A stretch of DNA of 64,000 bases from JBGSTR01 sp963707135 (GTDB lineage Bacteria; Pseudomonadota; Gammaproteobacteria; Chromatiales; Chromatiaceae). Positions 31,810 through 39,815 of the stretch are shown here, piece by piece. Both the position numbers and the translations under genes were made by a program. The notes beneath the pieces are model-generated. The model had not been told where the DNA came from. It saw only the letters and a program-made list of their open reading frames with translations, and did no database searches. The stretch's first letter is position 1; each line of letters begins with the position of its first letter. Where the stretch lies: assembly GCA_963707135.1 (NCBI GenBank), contig CAVPOY010000024.1:417055-481054 (forward strand), read 5' to 3'.

Positions 31810-32478
31810 TCAACGGCGCGCGCCACGCCTCGCCTCGGCCGTGAGCGCCCGCGCCTGCTCGGGCGTGAGTCGGCGCCAAGGGAGCGGCACCAGCGAAGGG
31901 ACGAGTCGGCGGTATTGACGGTAGACATCGCCGTGGTACTCGATCAGCTTGCGCTCCTCGAGCCGCGAGCCGATCACGAAGTACAGGGTCGCCAGCACGG
32001 CCGCCAGCAGGAAGGCGGGGTCCATGTCCCGCGTCCAGATCAACACCAGCCCAAGGCTGTACCAGGGGTGGCGGACGTGGCGGTGCAGCGGCGAGATTCG
32101 AAACCGCTCCTGGTCCCGGACCGATCGGACCTTGCCCCGCCACTGCCGCAGGCCGAGGAACTCGGCGCCGTCGTACCAGCGGAGCGACCAGACGAAGCCG
32201 AGCGCGGCGAGCAGCGCGAGTCCGTTGGCCAGCCACCAGCCGTACCCGGTCCAGCGCCACAGCCAGGGACCGGGGTGCAGATAGGTCAGCGCCAGTGGCG
32301 GAATCAACAGGAGCAGCGAGGCGACATTGAAGAACAGGCGGTAGCCGGGCATCCAGTCCGGACGCCGGGCCGCGACAAGACGCTTGACCGCCAGCGACGC
32401 CAATAGCGAGTGAACCGCGAAGTAGCCGGTCCAGGCCGCCACAAGCGTCAGCAGATGCGTCGTGTACGGGTCGCTCAT
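31810..32478 (-). CDS. Integral membrane methyltransferase/NnrU-like protein
   Basis: A 222-residue protein with about five membrane segments (for example HLLTLVAAWTGYFAVHSLLASLAV and LFFNVASLLLLIPPLALTYL). The C-terminal half has LHRHVRHPWYSLGLVLIW and GSRLEERKLIEYHGDVYRQYRR, the pattern of isoprenylcysteine carboxyl methyltransferase-like and NnrU-like enzymes, where the HP and EE...Y..Y.. residues bind the cofactor. Substrate unknown. Start at ATG 32478, preceded by GGAGACT. Confidence 0.75.
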   Translation of the reverse strand: MSDPYTTHLLTLVAAWTGYFAVHSLLASLAVKRLVAARRPDWMPGYRLFFNVASLLLLIPPLALTYLHPGPWLWRWTGYGWWLANGLALLAALGFVWSLRWYDGAEFLGLRQWRGKVRSVRDQERFRISPLHRHVRHPWYSLGLVLIWTRDMDPAFLLAAVLATLYFVIGSRLEERKLIEYHGDVYRQYRRLVPSLVPLPWRRLTPEQARALTAEARRGARR

Positions 32479-32595
32479 CGCAGTCTCCTCTCGGTAGCTT
32501 GCACGTCGGCGCACGGCTATGGCCGTCGCCTTTGGCAAAGGGCTCCTGTTAACATCCCGCGCGGCATCAGAATCGAACGACAGAGGCTTAAGACC

Positions 32596-33072
32596 ATGCT
32601 CGGGCTACATCGAATTGCGGGCGGGCTGCTGATCGCCCTGGCGCTCTCGCCGCTGCAGTCTATCGCCGGCGGCGGCTACGCGGTCTATGAGAGCGAGTCC
32701 GCCTTCGAGGACGTGATGGACGGGCTCAAGCTCGCGATCCAGGAGCGGGGCATGTACATCAACAACGTCATGCACATGGGCGAGATGCTGGAGCGCACCG
32801 GAAAGGACCTGGGTAACGACGAGCCGATTTATCAGCACGCCGAGTCCATCGAGTTCTGTAGCGCGGTTCTGTCCAGGGAGATGACGGCCGAGGCGCCTGA
32901 GCGCATCGTCAATTGCCCCTTCATCATCTCCGTCTACACCCTTCCGGGGACCGAGGGGACGACCTACGTGGTCCACCGTGTGATCCCCGAGGACCAGGTC
33001 GCCGCCAGTGCCACCATGGCGAAGGTCGCTACCATGCTCAAGGAGGTCGCCGAGGCCGCCGCGTCCTGGTGA
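32596..33072 (+). CDS. DUF302 family exported protein
   Basis: A 158-residue protein with a signal peptide (MLGLHRIAGGLLIALALSPLQSIAG). The mature part, SAFEDVMDGLKLAIQERGMYINNVMHMGEML through FCSAVLSREMTAEAPERIVNCPFIISVY, has the DUF302 pattern. Two Cys lie about 25 residues apart. Family function is not established. The 5' end of an adjacent long frame overlaps the neighbouring minus-strand gene and is not used. Confidence 0.75.
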   Translation: MLGLHRIAGGLLIALALSPLQSIAGGGYAVYESESAFEDVMDGLKLAIQERGMYINNVMHMGEMLERTGKDLGNDEPIYQHAESIEFCSAVLSREMTAEAPERIVNCPFIISVYTLPGTEGTTYVVHRVIPEDQVAASATMAKVATMLKEVAEAAASW

Positions 33073-33146
33073 CAGCCTCGGGCTGCTCCGGGGTTCGGTG
33101 CTATCATGCTCGGCTTTAGGCGGAGTCGAGTCCGGCGGGAAAACGG

Positions 33147-33917
33147 ATGAAGGTAGGCATACTGGCCGGCGGCCTGGGCACCCGGCTCGCCGAGGAGACC
33201 GAGGTCAAGCCCAAGCCCATGGTCGAGATCGGGGGTCAGCCGATCCTCTGGCACGTGATGATGCACTATGCCCGCTATGGGTACAGCGAGTTCGTTATCG
33301 CGCTCGGCTACAAGGGCGAATACATCAAGCGCTGGATGAACGAGTTCGCCAGCCTGCACAGCAATATGACGGTGCGCACCGGAACCGGCGAGGTGACGCT
33401 GCACGACAAGCATCATCTGGACTGGACGGTCGACCTGGTCGCCACCGGACAGGACACGGCCACCGGCGGACGCATCAAGCGCCTGCGGGACTGGCTCGGG
33501 GACGGCACCTTCATGCTGACCTGGGGTGACGGGGTCTCGGACGTGGATCTCGATGCCTTACTGGCCTTCCATAGGGCCCATGGCAAGCTCGCGACCCTGA
33601 CCGCGGCGCGGCCGCCCGCCCGCTTCGGTCATCTGGAGTTCGACGGCGACCAGGTGACCCAGTTCACCGAGAAGCCGCAGACCAGCGAGGGCTGGATCAA
33701 CGGCGCCTTTTTCGTGCTCGAGCCCGGCATATTCGACTACATCGACGGTGACGAAACCCAGTGGGAGAAAGAACCCCTGGAGCGGCTCGCCGCCGACGGC
33801 CAGCTGATGGCGTACCGGCACGAGGCCTTCTGGCAGTGCATGGATACCATCCGCGACAAGAAACTGCTTGAAAAACTCTGGGCCGACGGCTCGGCCCCCT
33901 GGAAGACCTGGGACTGA
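33147..33917 (+). CDS. rfbF: Glucose-1-phosphate cytidylyltransferase
   Basis: A 256-residue nucleotidyltransferase making CDP-glucose from CTP and glucose-1-phosphate. The N-terminal loop MKVGILAGGLGTRLAEETEVKPKPM is the RfbF signature. WGDGVSD near residue 127 has the metal Asp, and EKPQTSEGWINGAFFV binds the sugar. First gene of a rightward sugar cluster; the next gene starts three bases after its stop. The usual next enzyme, CDP-glucose 4,6-dehydratase (rfbG), is not in this window. Confidence 0.93.
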   Translation: MKVGILAGGLGTRLAEETEVKPKPMVEIGGQPILWHVMMHYARYGYSEFVIALGYKGEYIKRWMNEFASLHSNMTVRTGTGEVTLHDKHHLDWTVDLVATGQDTATGGRIKRLRDWLGDGTFMLTWGDGVSDVDLDALLAFHRAHGKLATLTAARPPARFGHLEFDGDQVTQFTEKPQTSEGWINGAFFVLEPGIFDYIDGDETQWEKEPLERLAADGQLMAYRHEAFWQCMDTIRDKKLLEKLWADGSAPWKTWD

Positions 33918-33920
33918 CCC

Positions 33921-34955
33921 ATGCGCGTACTTGTCACCGGACACAACGGCTACATCGGCACCGTTCTGGTGCCGATGCTCCAGGGCCACGGCCACGACGT
34001 CGTCGGCCTGGACACCAACTACTTCCGGCGCTGTCTGTTCGCCGGCGAGTTACCGGCCATCGAGCAGATCGACAAGGACATCCGCGACGTCGCCGCGGCG
34101 GACCTTAACGGCTTCGACGCCATCATCCATCTCGCCGGACTTTCGAACGACCCGCTCGGCGACTACAAGCCGAACCTGACCGAGGACATCAACGAGCAGG
34201 CGGCGGTGCGGCTCGCCGAGCTCGGCAAGGCCGCCGGCGTGCGGCGCTTCCTGTTCGCGTCCTCCTGCAGCAACTACGGCGCGGGCGGCCAGGACTTCCT
34301 GGACGAGCAGGCCGCGTTCAATCCCGTCACGCCCTACGGGGTCTCCAAGGTCCGCGTCGAGGCGGCCCTCTCGGCGATGGCGGACGCGGAGTTCTCGCCG
34401 ACCTACCTGCGGGCGTCCACCGCCTACGGGATGTCGCCGCTGATTCGCTTCGACCTGGTGATCAACAATCTCACCGCCTGGGCGTTCACCGAGGGCCTGG
34501 TCTATCTGAAGAGCGACGGCACGCCCTGGCGGCCCGTGGTGCACGTGGCGGACATCGCGCTGGCCTACATCGCGGCCCTGCACGCCCAGCGCGAGCTCAT
34601 CCACGACGAGGCCTTCAACGTCGGCACGACGACGGAAAACTACCAGATCCGCGAGCTGGCCGAGATCGTCCGCGACATAGTCCCGAACTGCCGGATCGAG
34701 TACGCGCCCGATGCAGGGCCCGACGCCCGGTGCTACCGCGTGGACTGCAACAAGATCGCCCGCACGCTGCACGAGTTCAAACCCCAGTGGACCGCACGCC
34801 GGGGCGTCGAGGAGCTGTACCAGGCCTACCGGACCGTCGGCCTGACGCTGGACGATTTCGAGGGCGAGCGCTACAAGCGCATCGCGCACGTGAAGCGGCT
34901 GGTCGCCGACGGCGAATTGGACGACGAGCTGCGCTGGCGTTCGCGCGCCGCCTGA
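33921..34955 (+). CDS. NAD-dependent nucleotide-sugar epimerase/dehydratase (extended SDR)
   Basis: A 344-residue extended SDR. The dinucleotide loop is TGHNGYIG at residues 6-13, the catalytic YxxxK is Y139-GVS-K143, and FASSCSNYG supplies the Ser/Thr. VVHVADIALAYIAAL and EAFNVGTTTENYQIREL complete the fold. The C-terminus is longer than in simple epimerases. Between rfbF and C-methyltransferase genes it probably acts on a CDP-sugar, but the exact reaction is an inference. Confidence 0.85.
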   Translation: MRVLVTGHNGYIGTVLVPMLQGHGHDVVGLDTNYFRRCLFAGELPAIEQIDKDIRDVAAADLNGFDAIIHLAGLSNDPLGDYKPNLTEDINEQAAVRLAELGKAAGVRRFLFASSCSNYGAGGQDFLDEQAAFNPVTPYGVSKVRVEAALSAMADAEFSPTYLRASTAYGMSPLIRFDLVINNLTAWAFTEGLVYLKSDGTPWRPVVHVADIALAYIAALHAQRELIHDEAFNVGTTTENYQIRELAEIVRDIVPNCRIEYAPDAGPDARCYRVDCNKIARTLHEFKPQWTARRGVEELYQAYRTVGLTLDDFEGERYKRIAHVKRLVADGELDDELRWRSRAA

Positions 34956-34976
34956 CACGCCGGGAGCCCGATCAGC

Positions 34977-36203
34977 ATGGCAACAATCGAAGGCTGCCGA
35001 TCCTGCGGCCACCGGGGGCTGGAGTCGGTCCTGGACCTCGGCCATACGCCGCTCGCCGATCGGCTCCTGAGCGCCGAGCAGCTCGGGGCGCCGGAGCCCG
35101 TGTTTCCTCTGGAGGTCGTGTTCTGCCCCGAGTGCAGCCTGCTGCAGATCCGAGAGACCGTGGATCCTGAGCAGCTGTTCTGCGAGGACTACCCCTACTT
35201 TTCCTCCTTCTCGGACGCCCTCGTACGTCACTCCCGCGACAATGTCCTAGAGCTGATCGCAGACCGCGGCCTGGGCCCCGACAGCCTGGCCGTCGAGGTC
35301 GCGAGCAACGACGGCTACCTGCTCAAACATTATCTGGAGAAAGGCGTGCCCGTCCTGGGCATCGACCCGGCCGAGGGGCCGGCGCGCGAGGCGGAGACGG
35401 TCGGCGTGCGGACCCTCAACACCTTCTTCACGCGGGCGCTTGCCAAGCAGCTCGCGGGCGAGGGGCGGCGGGCCGACGTTATCCACGGCAACAATGTCCT
35501 GGCGCACGTCGCCGATACCAACGGCTTCGTCGCCGGGCTCGCCACGCTGGTCAAGGACGACGGTGTCGTCGTGATCGAGGCGCCCTACGTCAAGGACCTG
35601 ATCGATCACGTCGAGTTCGACACCATCTATCACGAACACCTGTGCTATTTCTCGGCCACCGCGCTGGACCGGCTGTTCCGGCGCCACGGGCTGTTCCTGA
35701 ACCAGGTGCGCCGGCTCTCGATCCACGGCGGCTCGCTGCGGCTCTACCTGGAGAAGACCGAGCGCGTCGGCGATTCGGTGCGCGACCTGTTGGAGCTGGA
35801 GCGAAGCCAGGGAGTCGACCGCGTCGATTACTACCGGGACTTCGCCCATCGGGTCGACTGGCTCAAGCACGAACTGCTCAGTCTGTTGAATGGCATCCGG
35901 CGCCGGGGCAAGCGGATCGCGGCCTACGGGGCCGCGGCGAAGGGCAGCACGCTGATCAACTACGTCGGTATCGGACCGGGGCTGATCGACTACGTGGTGG
36001 ACCGCAACACCTTCAAGCAGGGCCGGTACATGCCCGGCCAGCGGTTGCCTATCTACCCGGTACAGCGCCTCGTCGAGGACATGCCGGACTATGTCCTGCT
36101 GCTCGCCTGGAACTTCGCCCGCGAGATCAAGGAACAGCAGGCCGACTATCAGGAGCGCGGGGGACATTTCATCGTCCCGGTTCCGGAACCCTCGATCCTC
36201 TGA
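34977..36203 (+). CDS. Sugar C-methyltransferase (TylC3/NovU-like)
   Basis: A 408-residue protein with the three-part C-methyltransferase architecture. An N-terminal zinc site is formed by C7, C10, C50 and C53. A SAM-binding Rossmann domain begins VEVASNDGYLLKHYLEKG. The active-site block is YHEHLCYFS (H219, H221), where TcaB9-type enzymes keep their catalytic base. The C-terminal domain starts near RGKRIAAYGAAAKGSTLINY. Such enzymes add a methyl at C-3 of a 4-keto sugar. It is the closest of the three cluster copies to the well-studied type. Confidence 0.88.
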   Translation: MATIEGCRSCGHRGLESVLDLGHTPLADRLLSAEQLGAPEPVFPLEVVFCPECSLLQIRETVDPEQLFCEDYPYFSSFSDALVRHSRDNVLELIADRGLGPDSLAVEVASNDGYLLKHYLEKGVPVLGIDPAEGPAREAETVGVRTLNTFFTRALAKQLAGEGRRADVIHGNNVLAHVADTNGFVAGLATLVKDDGVVVIEAPYVKDLIDHVEFDTIYHEHLCYFSATALDRLFRRHGLFLNQVRRLSIHGGSLRLYLEKTERVGDSVRDLLELERSQGVDRVDYYRDFAHRVDWLKHELLSLLNGIRRRGKRIAAYGAAAKGSTLINYVGIGPGLIDYVVDRNTFKQGRYMPGQRLPIYPVQRLVEDMPDYVLLLAWNFAREIKEQQADYQERGGHFIVPVPEPSIL

Positions 36204-36210
36204 GCCGTCC

Positions 36211-37416
36211 GTGACGAGCGACCTGCCAGCCGCCGACGACGCCCTCGACTGCCCGGCCTGCGGGTCGTCCGGCATGCACGTCTTCCACGAGGCGCCCGGG
36301 GTCCCTTCGAACAGCTGCATCCTGCTGGACCAGAGGGGGGAGGCGCTCGGCTACCCGCGCGGAAGCATCCGCCTCGGTTTCTGCGAGTCTTGCGGCTTCA
36401 TCTCCAATGTCGCCTTCGACCCGGCGCTGACCGAGTACTCGGGACGCTACGAGGAAACTCAGGGGTTCTCGAACACCTTCAACGCCTTCCATCGGGCGCT
36501 CGCCGAAAGGCTGATCGAGCGTTACGACCTGAGGGACAAGGACATCGTCGAGATCGGTTGCGGTAAGGGCGAATTTCTGCTGCTGCTGTGCGAGATCGGC
36601 GGGAACCGCGGCGTCGGCTTCGATCCAGGCGTTGACCCGGACCGCATCCAGGGCGAGGCGGCCGGGCGGATTCGGCTCATCCCTGATTTCTACTCGCCGC
36701 ACTACGCGGATATCCAGGGCGATTTCGTGGCCTGCAAGATGACGCTGGAGCACATCGCGCCCGTGGGCGACTTCGTGCGATCCGTCCGCCAGGCGATCGG
36801 CGAGCGCACCGGCACCCTGGTGTTCTTCCAGATCCCGGACACGACACGCATCCTGCGTGACTGCGCCTTCGAGGACATCTACTACGAGCACTGCTCCTAT
36901 TTCTCTCCGGGCTCGCTGGCGCGGCTGTTTCGGCGCAGCGGGTTCGAGGTGTTGGACCTGAGCACCGAGTACGACGGCCAGTATCTGACCATCGAGGCGC
37001 GGGCGGCCACCGAGCCGGTTACCCAGGCACCGCTGCCGGAAGAAGATGACATGACGCCATTACGCGACCTGATTCGGAGCTTCCCGGCCCGGTTCGCGGC
37101 CAAGCGCGCCGACTGGGAGGCACGGATACGCGGCGCGGCCGCCGCGGGCCGCCGGGTCGTGCTCTGGGGCTCCGGATCCAAGGCGGTCTCATTCATGACC
37201 ACGCTGGACTTGGGCGACGCCATCGATTATGCCGTCGACATCAATCCCTATCGCCATGGTCATTTCCTGCCGGGCTCAGGGCAGGAGATCGTCGCCCCGG
37301 AGTTCCTGATCGGCTACCGGCCGGACCTGGTGGTCATCATGAACCCGGTTTACCGGGCCGAGATCGCGAGGGACCTGGAGCGGCTCGGACTCTCACCGGA
37401 GCTCGTCACCTTGTGA
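36211..37416 (+). CDS. C-methyltransferase-like SAM enzyme, second copy
   Basis: A 401-residue protein with a GTG start at 36211, seven bases after the previous stop. It has the same three-part design: zinc Cys C14, C17, C58 and C61; a SAM loop in KDIVEIGCGKGEFLLLL; an active-site block YYEHCSYFS, in which the first His of HEH is replaced by Tyr; and a C-terminal domain from RRVVLWGSGSKAVSFMT. The changed active-site residue suggests a different substrate or position, or a different chemistry. Confidence 0.82.
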   Translation: MTSDLPAADDALDCPACGSSGMHVFHEAPGVPSNSCILLDQRGEALGYPRGSIRLGFCESCGFISNVAFDPALTEYSGRYEETQGFSNTFNAFHRALAERLIERYDLRDKDIVEIGCGKGEFLLLLCEIGGNRGVGFDPGVDPDRIQGEAAGRIRLIPDFYSPHYADIQGDFVACKMTLEHIAPVGDFVRSVRQAIGERTGTLVFFQIPDTTRILRDCAFEDIYYEHCSYFSPGSLARLFRRSGFEVLDLSTEYDGQYLTIEARAATEPVTQAPLPEEDDMTPLRDLIRSFPARFAAKRADWEARIRGAAAAGRRVVLWGSGSKAVSFMTTLDLGDAIDYAVDINPYRHGHFLPGSGQEIVAPEFLIGYRPDLVVIMNPVYRAEIARDLERLGLSPELVTL

Positions 37417-37479
37417 CACGCCGGACGAGGGCAGGGCGGGCAACCCGCCAGCGATGAACCCCACCGTTGAGACTCGGCG

Positions 37480-38661
37480 ATGAACGGTAGCGACCACGCC
37501 GCCTGTCCGGTCTGCGCCGCGGCCGACCTGACCCCCTGTCTGGAGATCCCGCGGGTTCCCGTCTACTGCAATGTGCTGCACGCGAGCCGCGAGGCCGCGC
37601 TCCGGGCGGCGACCGGCGCAATGGACCTGCTCTTCTGCGGCCACTGCGGGCATCTGCACAACGCCGCGTTCGACCGGGCGCTGGTCGACTACTCCGGCGA
37701 GTACGAGAACAGCCTGCACCACTCGCCGCGCTTTCGCGACTACGCCGAGGGACTGGCGCGGGAGCTTTCCGCCCGGCACGGACTCAGGGGCAAGACCGTT
37801 GTCGAGATCGCGAGCGGACAGGGCGACTTCCTGCGGACGCTGGCGGCCGTCGGCGGGAGCCGGGGAATCGGCTTCGACCCCGCCTACCGGGGCCCAGCGG
37901 GCCAGACGGACGGCGTCGAGATCATCGCCGACCACTACTCGGACCACCACGCCAGGCGCCACGCGGATCTGCTGGTCTGCCGCCACGCCCTGGAGCACCT
38001 GCCGGACCCGGCCGGGTTCCTGCGGATGGTCCGTAGCGCCGTCGCGGGCGACGCCACGGCCGTGTTTTTCGAGGTACCCGATGCCCGCTTCACGCTGCGG
38101 GACCTGGGTATCTGGGACCTGATCTACGAGCACTGCGGCTACTTCTCCCGGGAGTCGCTGATCCGGGTCTTTCGCGACGCCGGATTCCGCGTGGACGGCA
38201 TAGAGACCGCTTTCGGGGACCAATTCCTGTGTCTGCACGGCCATGTGGCCGGGGCGGCCGACGCGGGACCCGCGGAGCCGCCGGGGCCCGAGCTGGCCGG
38301 GCTGGTCGAGCGTTTTGCGACCGCCTACAGGGTCAAGGTCGAGCAGTGGGCGGACCGGCTTACCCGCTTGCGGGCGGCGGGGCTGCGCACGGTGCTCTGG
38401 GGCGCCGGGTCCAAGGGGGTGAGCTTCGTCAACAGCGTCGCGGGCAGCGATGCCGTCGAGGCGCTGGTCGACCTCAATCCGCATAAGCACGGGCGGTTCG
38501 TGGCCGGCAGCGGCCACCCGGTGATCGCGCCTGAGCGGCTCCGCGAGCTGCGTCCTGATCGCGTGATCCTGATGAACCCCGTTTATCGGGAGGAGATCGC
38601 GGCTTCACTCGCCACGCTCGGCCTCGACAAGACCGAGATCCTCCTGGACTCGCTCGGATGA
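37480..38661 (+). CDS. C-methyltransferase-like SAM enzyme, third copy
   Basis: A 393-residue protein, clearly similar to the gene before it. Zinc Cys are C9, C12, C53 and C56. The SAM loop is KTVVEIASGQGDFLRTL, the active-site block IYEHCGYFS again has Tyr in place of the first His, and the C-terminal domain begins LRTVLWGAGSKGVSFVNS. The stop overlaps the next start (ATGA). Tandem duplication with divergence from the second copy is likely. Confidence 0.82.
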   Translation: MNGSDHAACPVCAAADLTPCLEIPRVPVYCNVLHASREAALRAATGAMDLLFCGHCGHLHNAAFDRALVDYSGEYENSLHHSPRFRDYAEGLARELSARHGLRGKTVVEIASGQGDFLRTLAAVGGSRGIGFDPAYRGPAGQTDGVEIIADHYSDHHARRHADLLVCRHALEHLPDPAGFLRMVRSAVAGDATAVFFEVPDARFTLRDLGIWDLIYEHCGYFSRESLIRVFRDAGFRVDGIETAFGDQFLCLHGHVAGAADAGPAEPPGPELAGLVERFATAYRVKVEQWADRLTRLRAAGLRTVLWGAGSKGVSFVNSVAGSDAVEALVDLNPHKHGRFVAGSGHPVIAPERLRELRPDRVILMNPVYREEIAASLATLGLDKTEILLDSLG

Positions 38662-39773
38662 GCCTGTTGCGGAGCGATCAACCCCGGGTCTTGCTGTTCT
38701 CGCAGCGCCAGCTGGCGCCGGTGATCTCGCGCTGCTTTTCCTACGAGTTCGAGGATGCTATCCGCGCCATGGACGGCGTGGATCTCGTCGCCCCGGGCTA
38801 CCGGGTCGGATTCGGCGAGCTGATCTACCGGGTGGTCAACAAGGCGGGGCGACGGACGCGACTGCTGCGGGGCGTCAACCCGGCCGTCAACCCGGTTCAG
38901 ATCAGTCGGCGCTACCCGCTGTTCTTCGCCGTGTTCCAGTTCGCCAACGATCTGCCGACCCTGAACGCCCTCCGCGGCTGGCGCCGGCATAGCGATCACG
39001 CCGTTTGTCTGATCGAGGAGCTCTGGGCCCGGGACCTCGGCCGGTTCGACAGCCAGCTCGCGCTGCTCGCCCAATTCGATCAGGTGCTCACCAACTGCCG
39101 GAGCACGGTCGAACCGCTGGCCCGAAAGATCGGCCGGCCGGTGCGCTATATCGCGCCCGGCATCGACGCCCTTCGGTTTTTTCCGGGACCCAAGCCGCCG
39201 TCGCGCTCCATCCAGGTCTACAACATGGGCCGGCGCCACCCGGCGACCCACCGGGCGCTGCTCGACTGGTCCCGATCGCGGCAGTCGTTCTATCTCTTCG
39301 ACACCTTCAGCGGGAACCTGCCGGTCCAGGATCCGGCCGAGCACCGGCTGATGCTGGCCGAGAAGCTCAAGCGCACCCGGTTCTTCATGGCCAACAAGGC
39401 CAAGGTTAACGAGGAAGGCGAGAAGGGCGACCAGGAAGAGGTCGGATTCCGGTTCTTCGAGGGTGCCGCGGCCGGTACCGTCATGATCGGCGACCCGCCC
39501 GACGTGGCCTCGTTCCGTGAGAACTTCGACTGGCCCGACGCCGTCGTCCGTCTCCCTTACGGCAGCACCGCGGTTGCCGATGTGCTCGACGAACTGGCGT
39601 CCGACCCGGACCGACTCGAGCGCATCAGCCGGGAGAATGTCCGCAACAGCCTCGAGCGCCACGACTGGGCCTACCGCTGGGAGCAGGTGTTGGGCTGGGC
39701 CGGTCTTCCGCCGGATGATCGCTTGGACGAGCGCCAGGAAGGGCTGCGCTCGCTCGCCGGCGCCCTGTCCTGA
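38658..39773 (+). CDS. Glycosyltransferase, family 1/CgeB-like
   Basis: A 371-residue protein starting in overlap with the previous stop. VLTNCRSTVEPLARKIGRPVRYIAPGIDALRF is a typical mid-domain acceptor/donor hinge of GT-B enzymes. EEVGFRFFEGAAAGTVMIGDPP carries the nucleotide-sugar-binding Glu region of GT1-like (Glyco_trans_1_2) proteins. No membrane segment. Sugar and acceptor unknown. Confidence 0.75.
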   Translation: MSLLRSDQPRVLLFSQRQLAPVISRCFSYEFEDAIRAMDGVDLVAPGYRVGFGELIYRVVNKAGRRTRLLRGVNPAVNPVQISRRYPLFFAVFQFANDLPTLNALRGWRRHSDHAVCLIEELWARDLGRFDSQLALLAQFDQVLTNCRSTVEPLARKIGRPVRYIAPGIDALRFFPGPKPPSRSIQVYNMGRRHPATHRALLDWSRSRQSFYLFDTFSGNLPVQDPAEHRLMLAEKLKRTRFFMANKAKVNEEGEKGDQEEVGFRFFEGAAAGTVMIGDPPDVASFRENFDWPDAVVRLPYGSTAVADVLDELASDPDRLERISRENVRNSLERHDWAYRWEQVLGWAGLPPDDRLDERQEGLRSLAGALS

Positions 39774-39815
39774 GTGGAGCCCGTTGCGATCCCGTCCTAT
39801 GGAGGGCCTTAGCCC

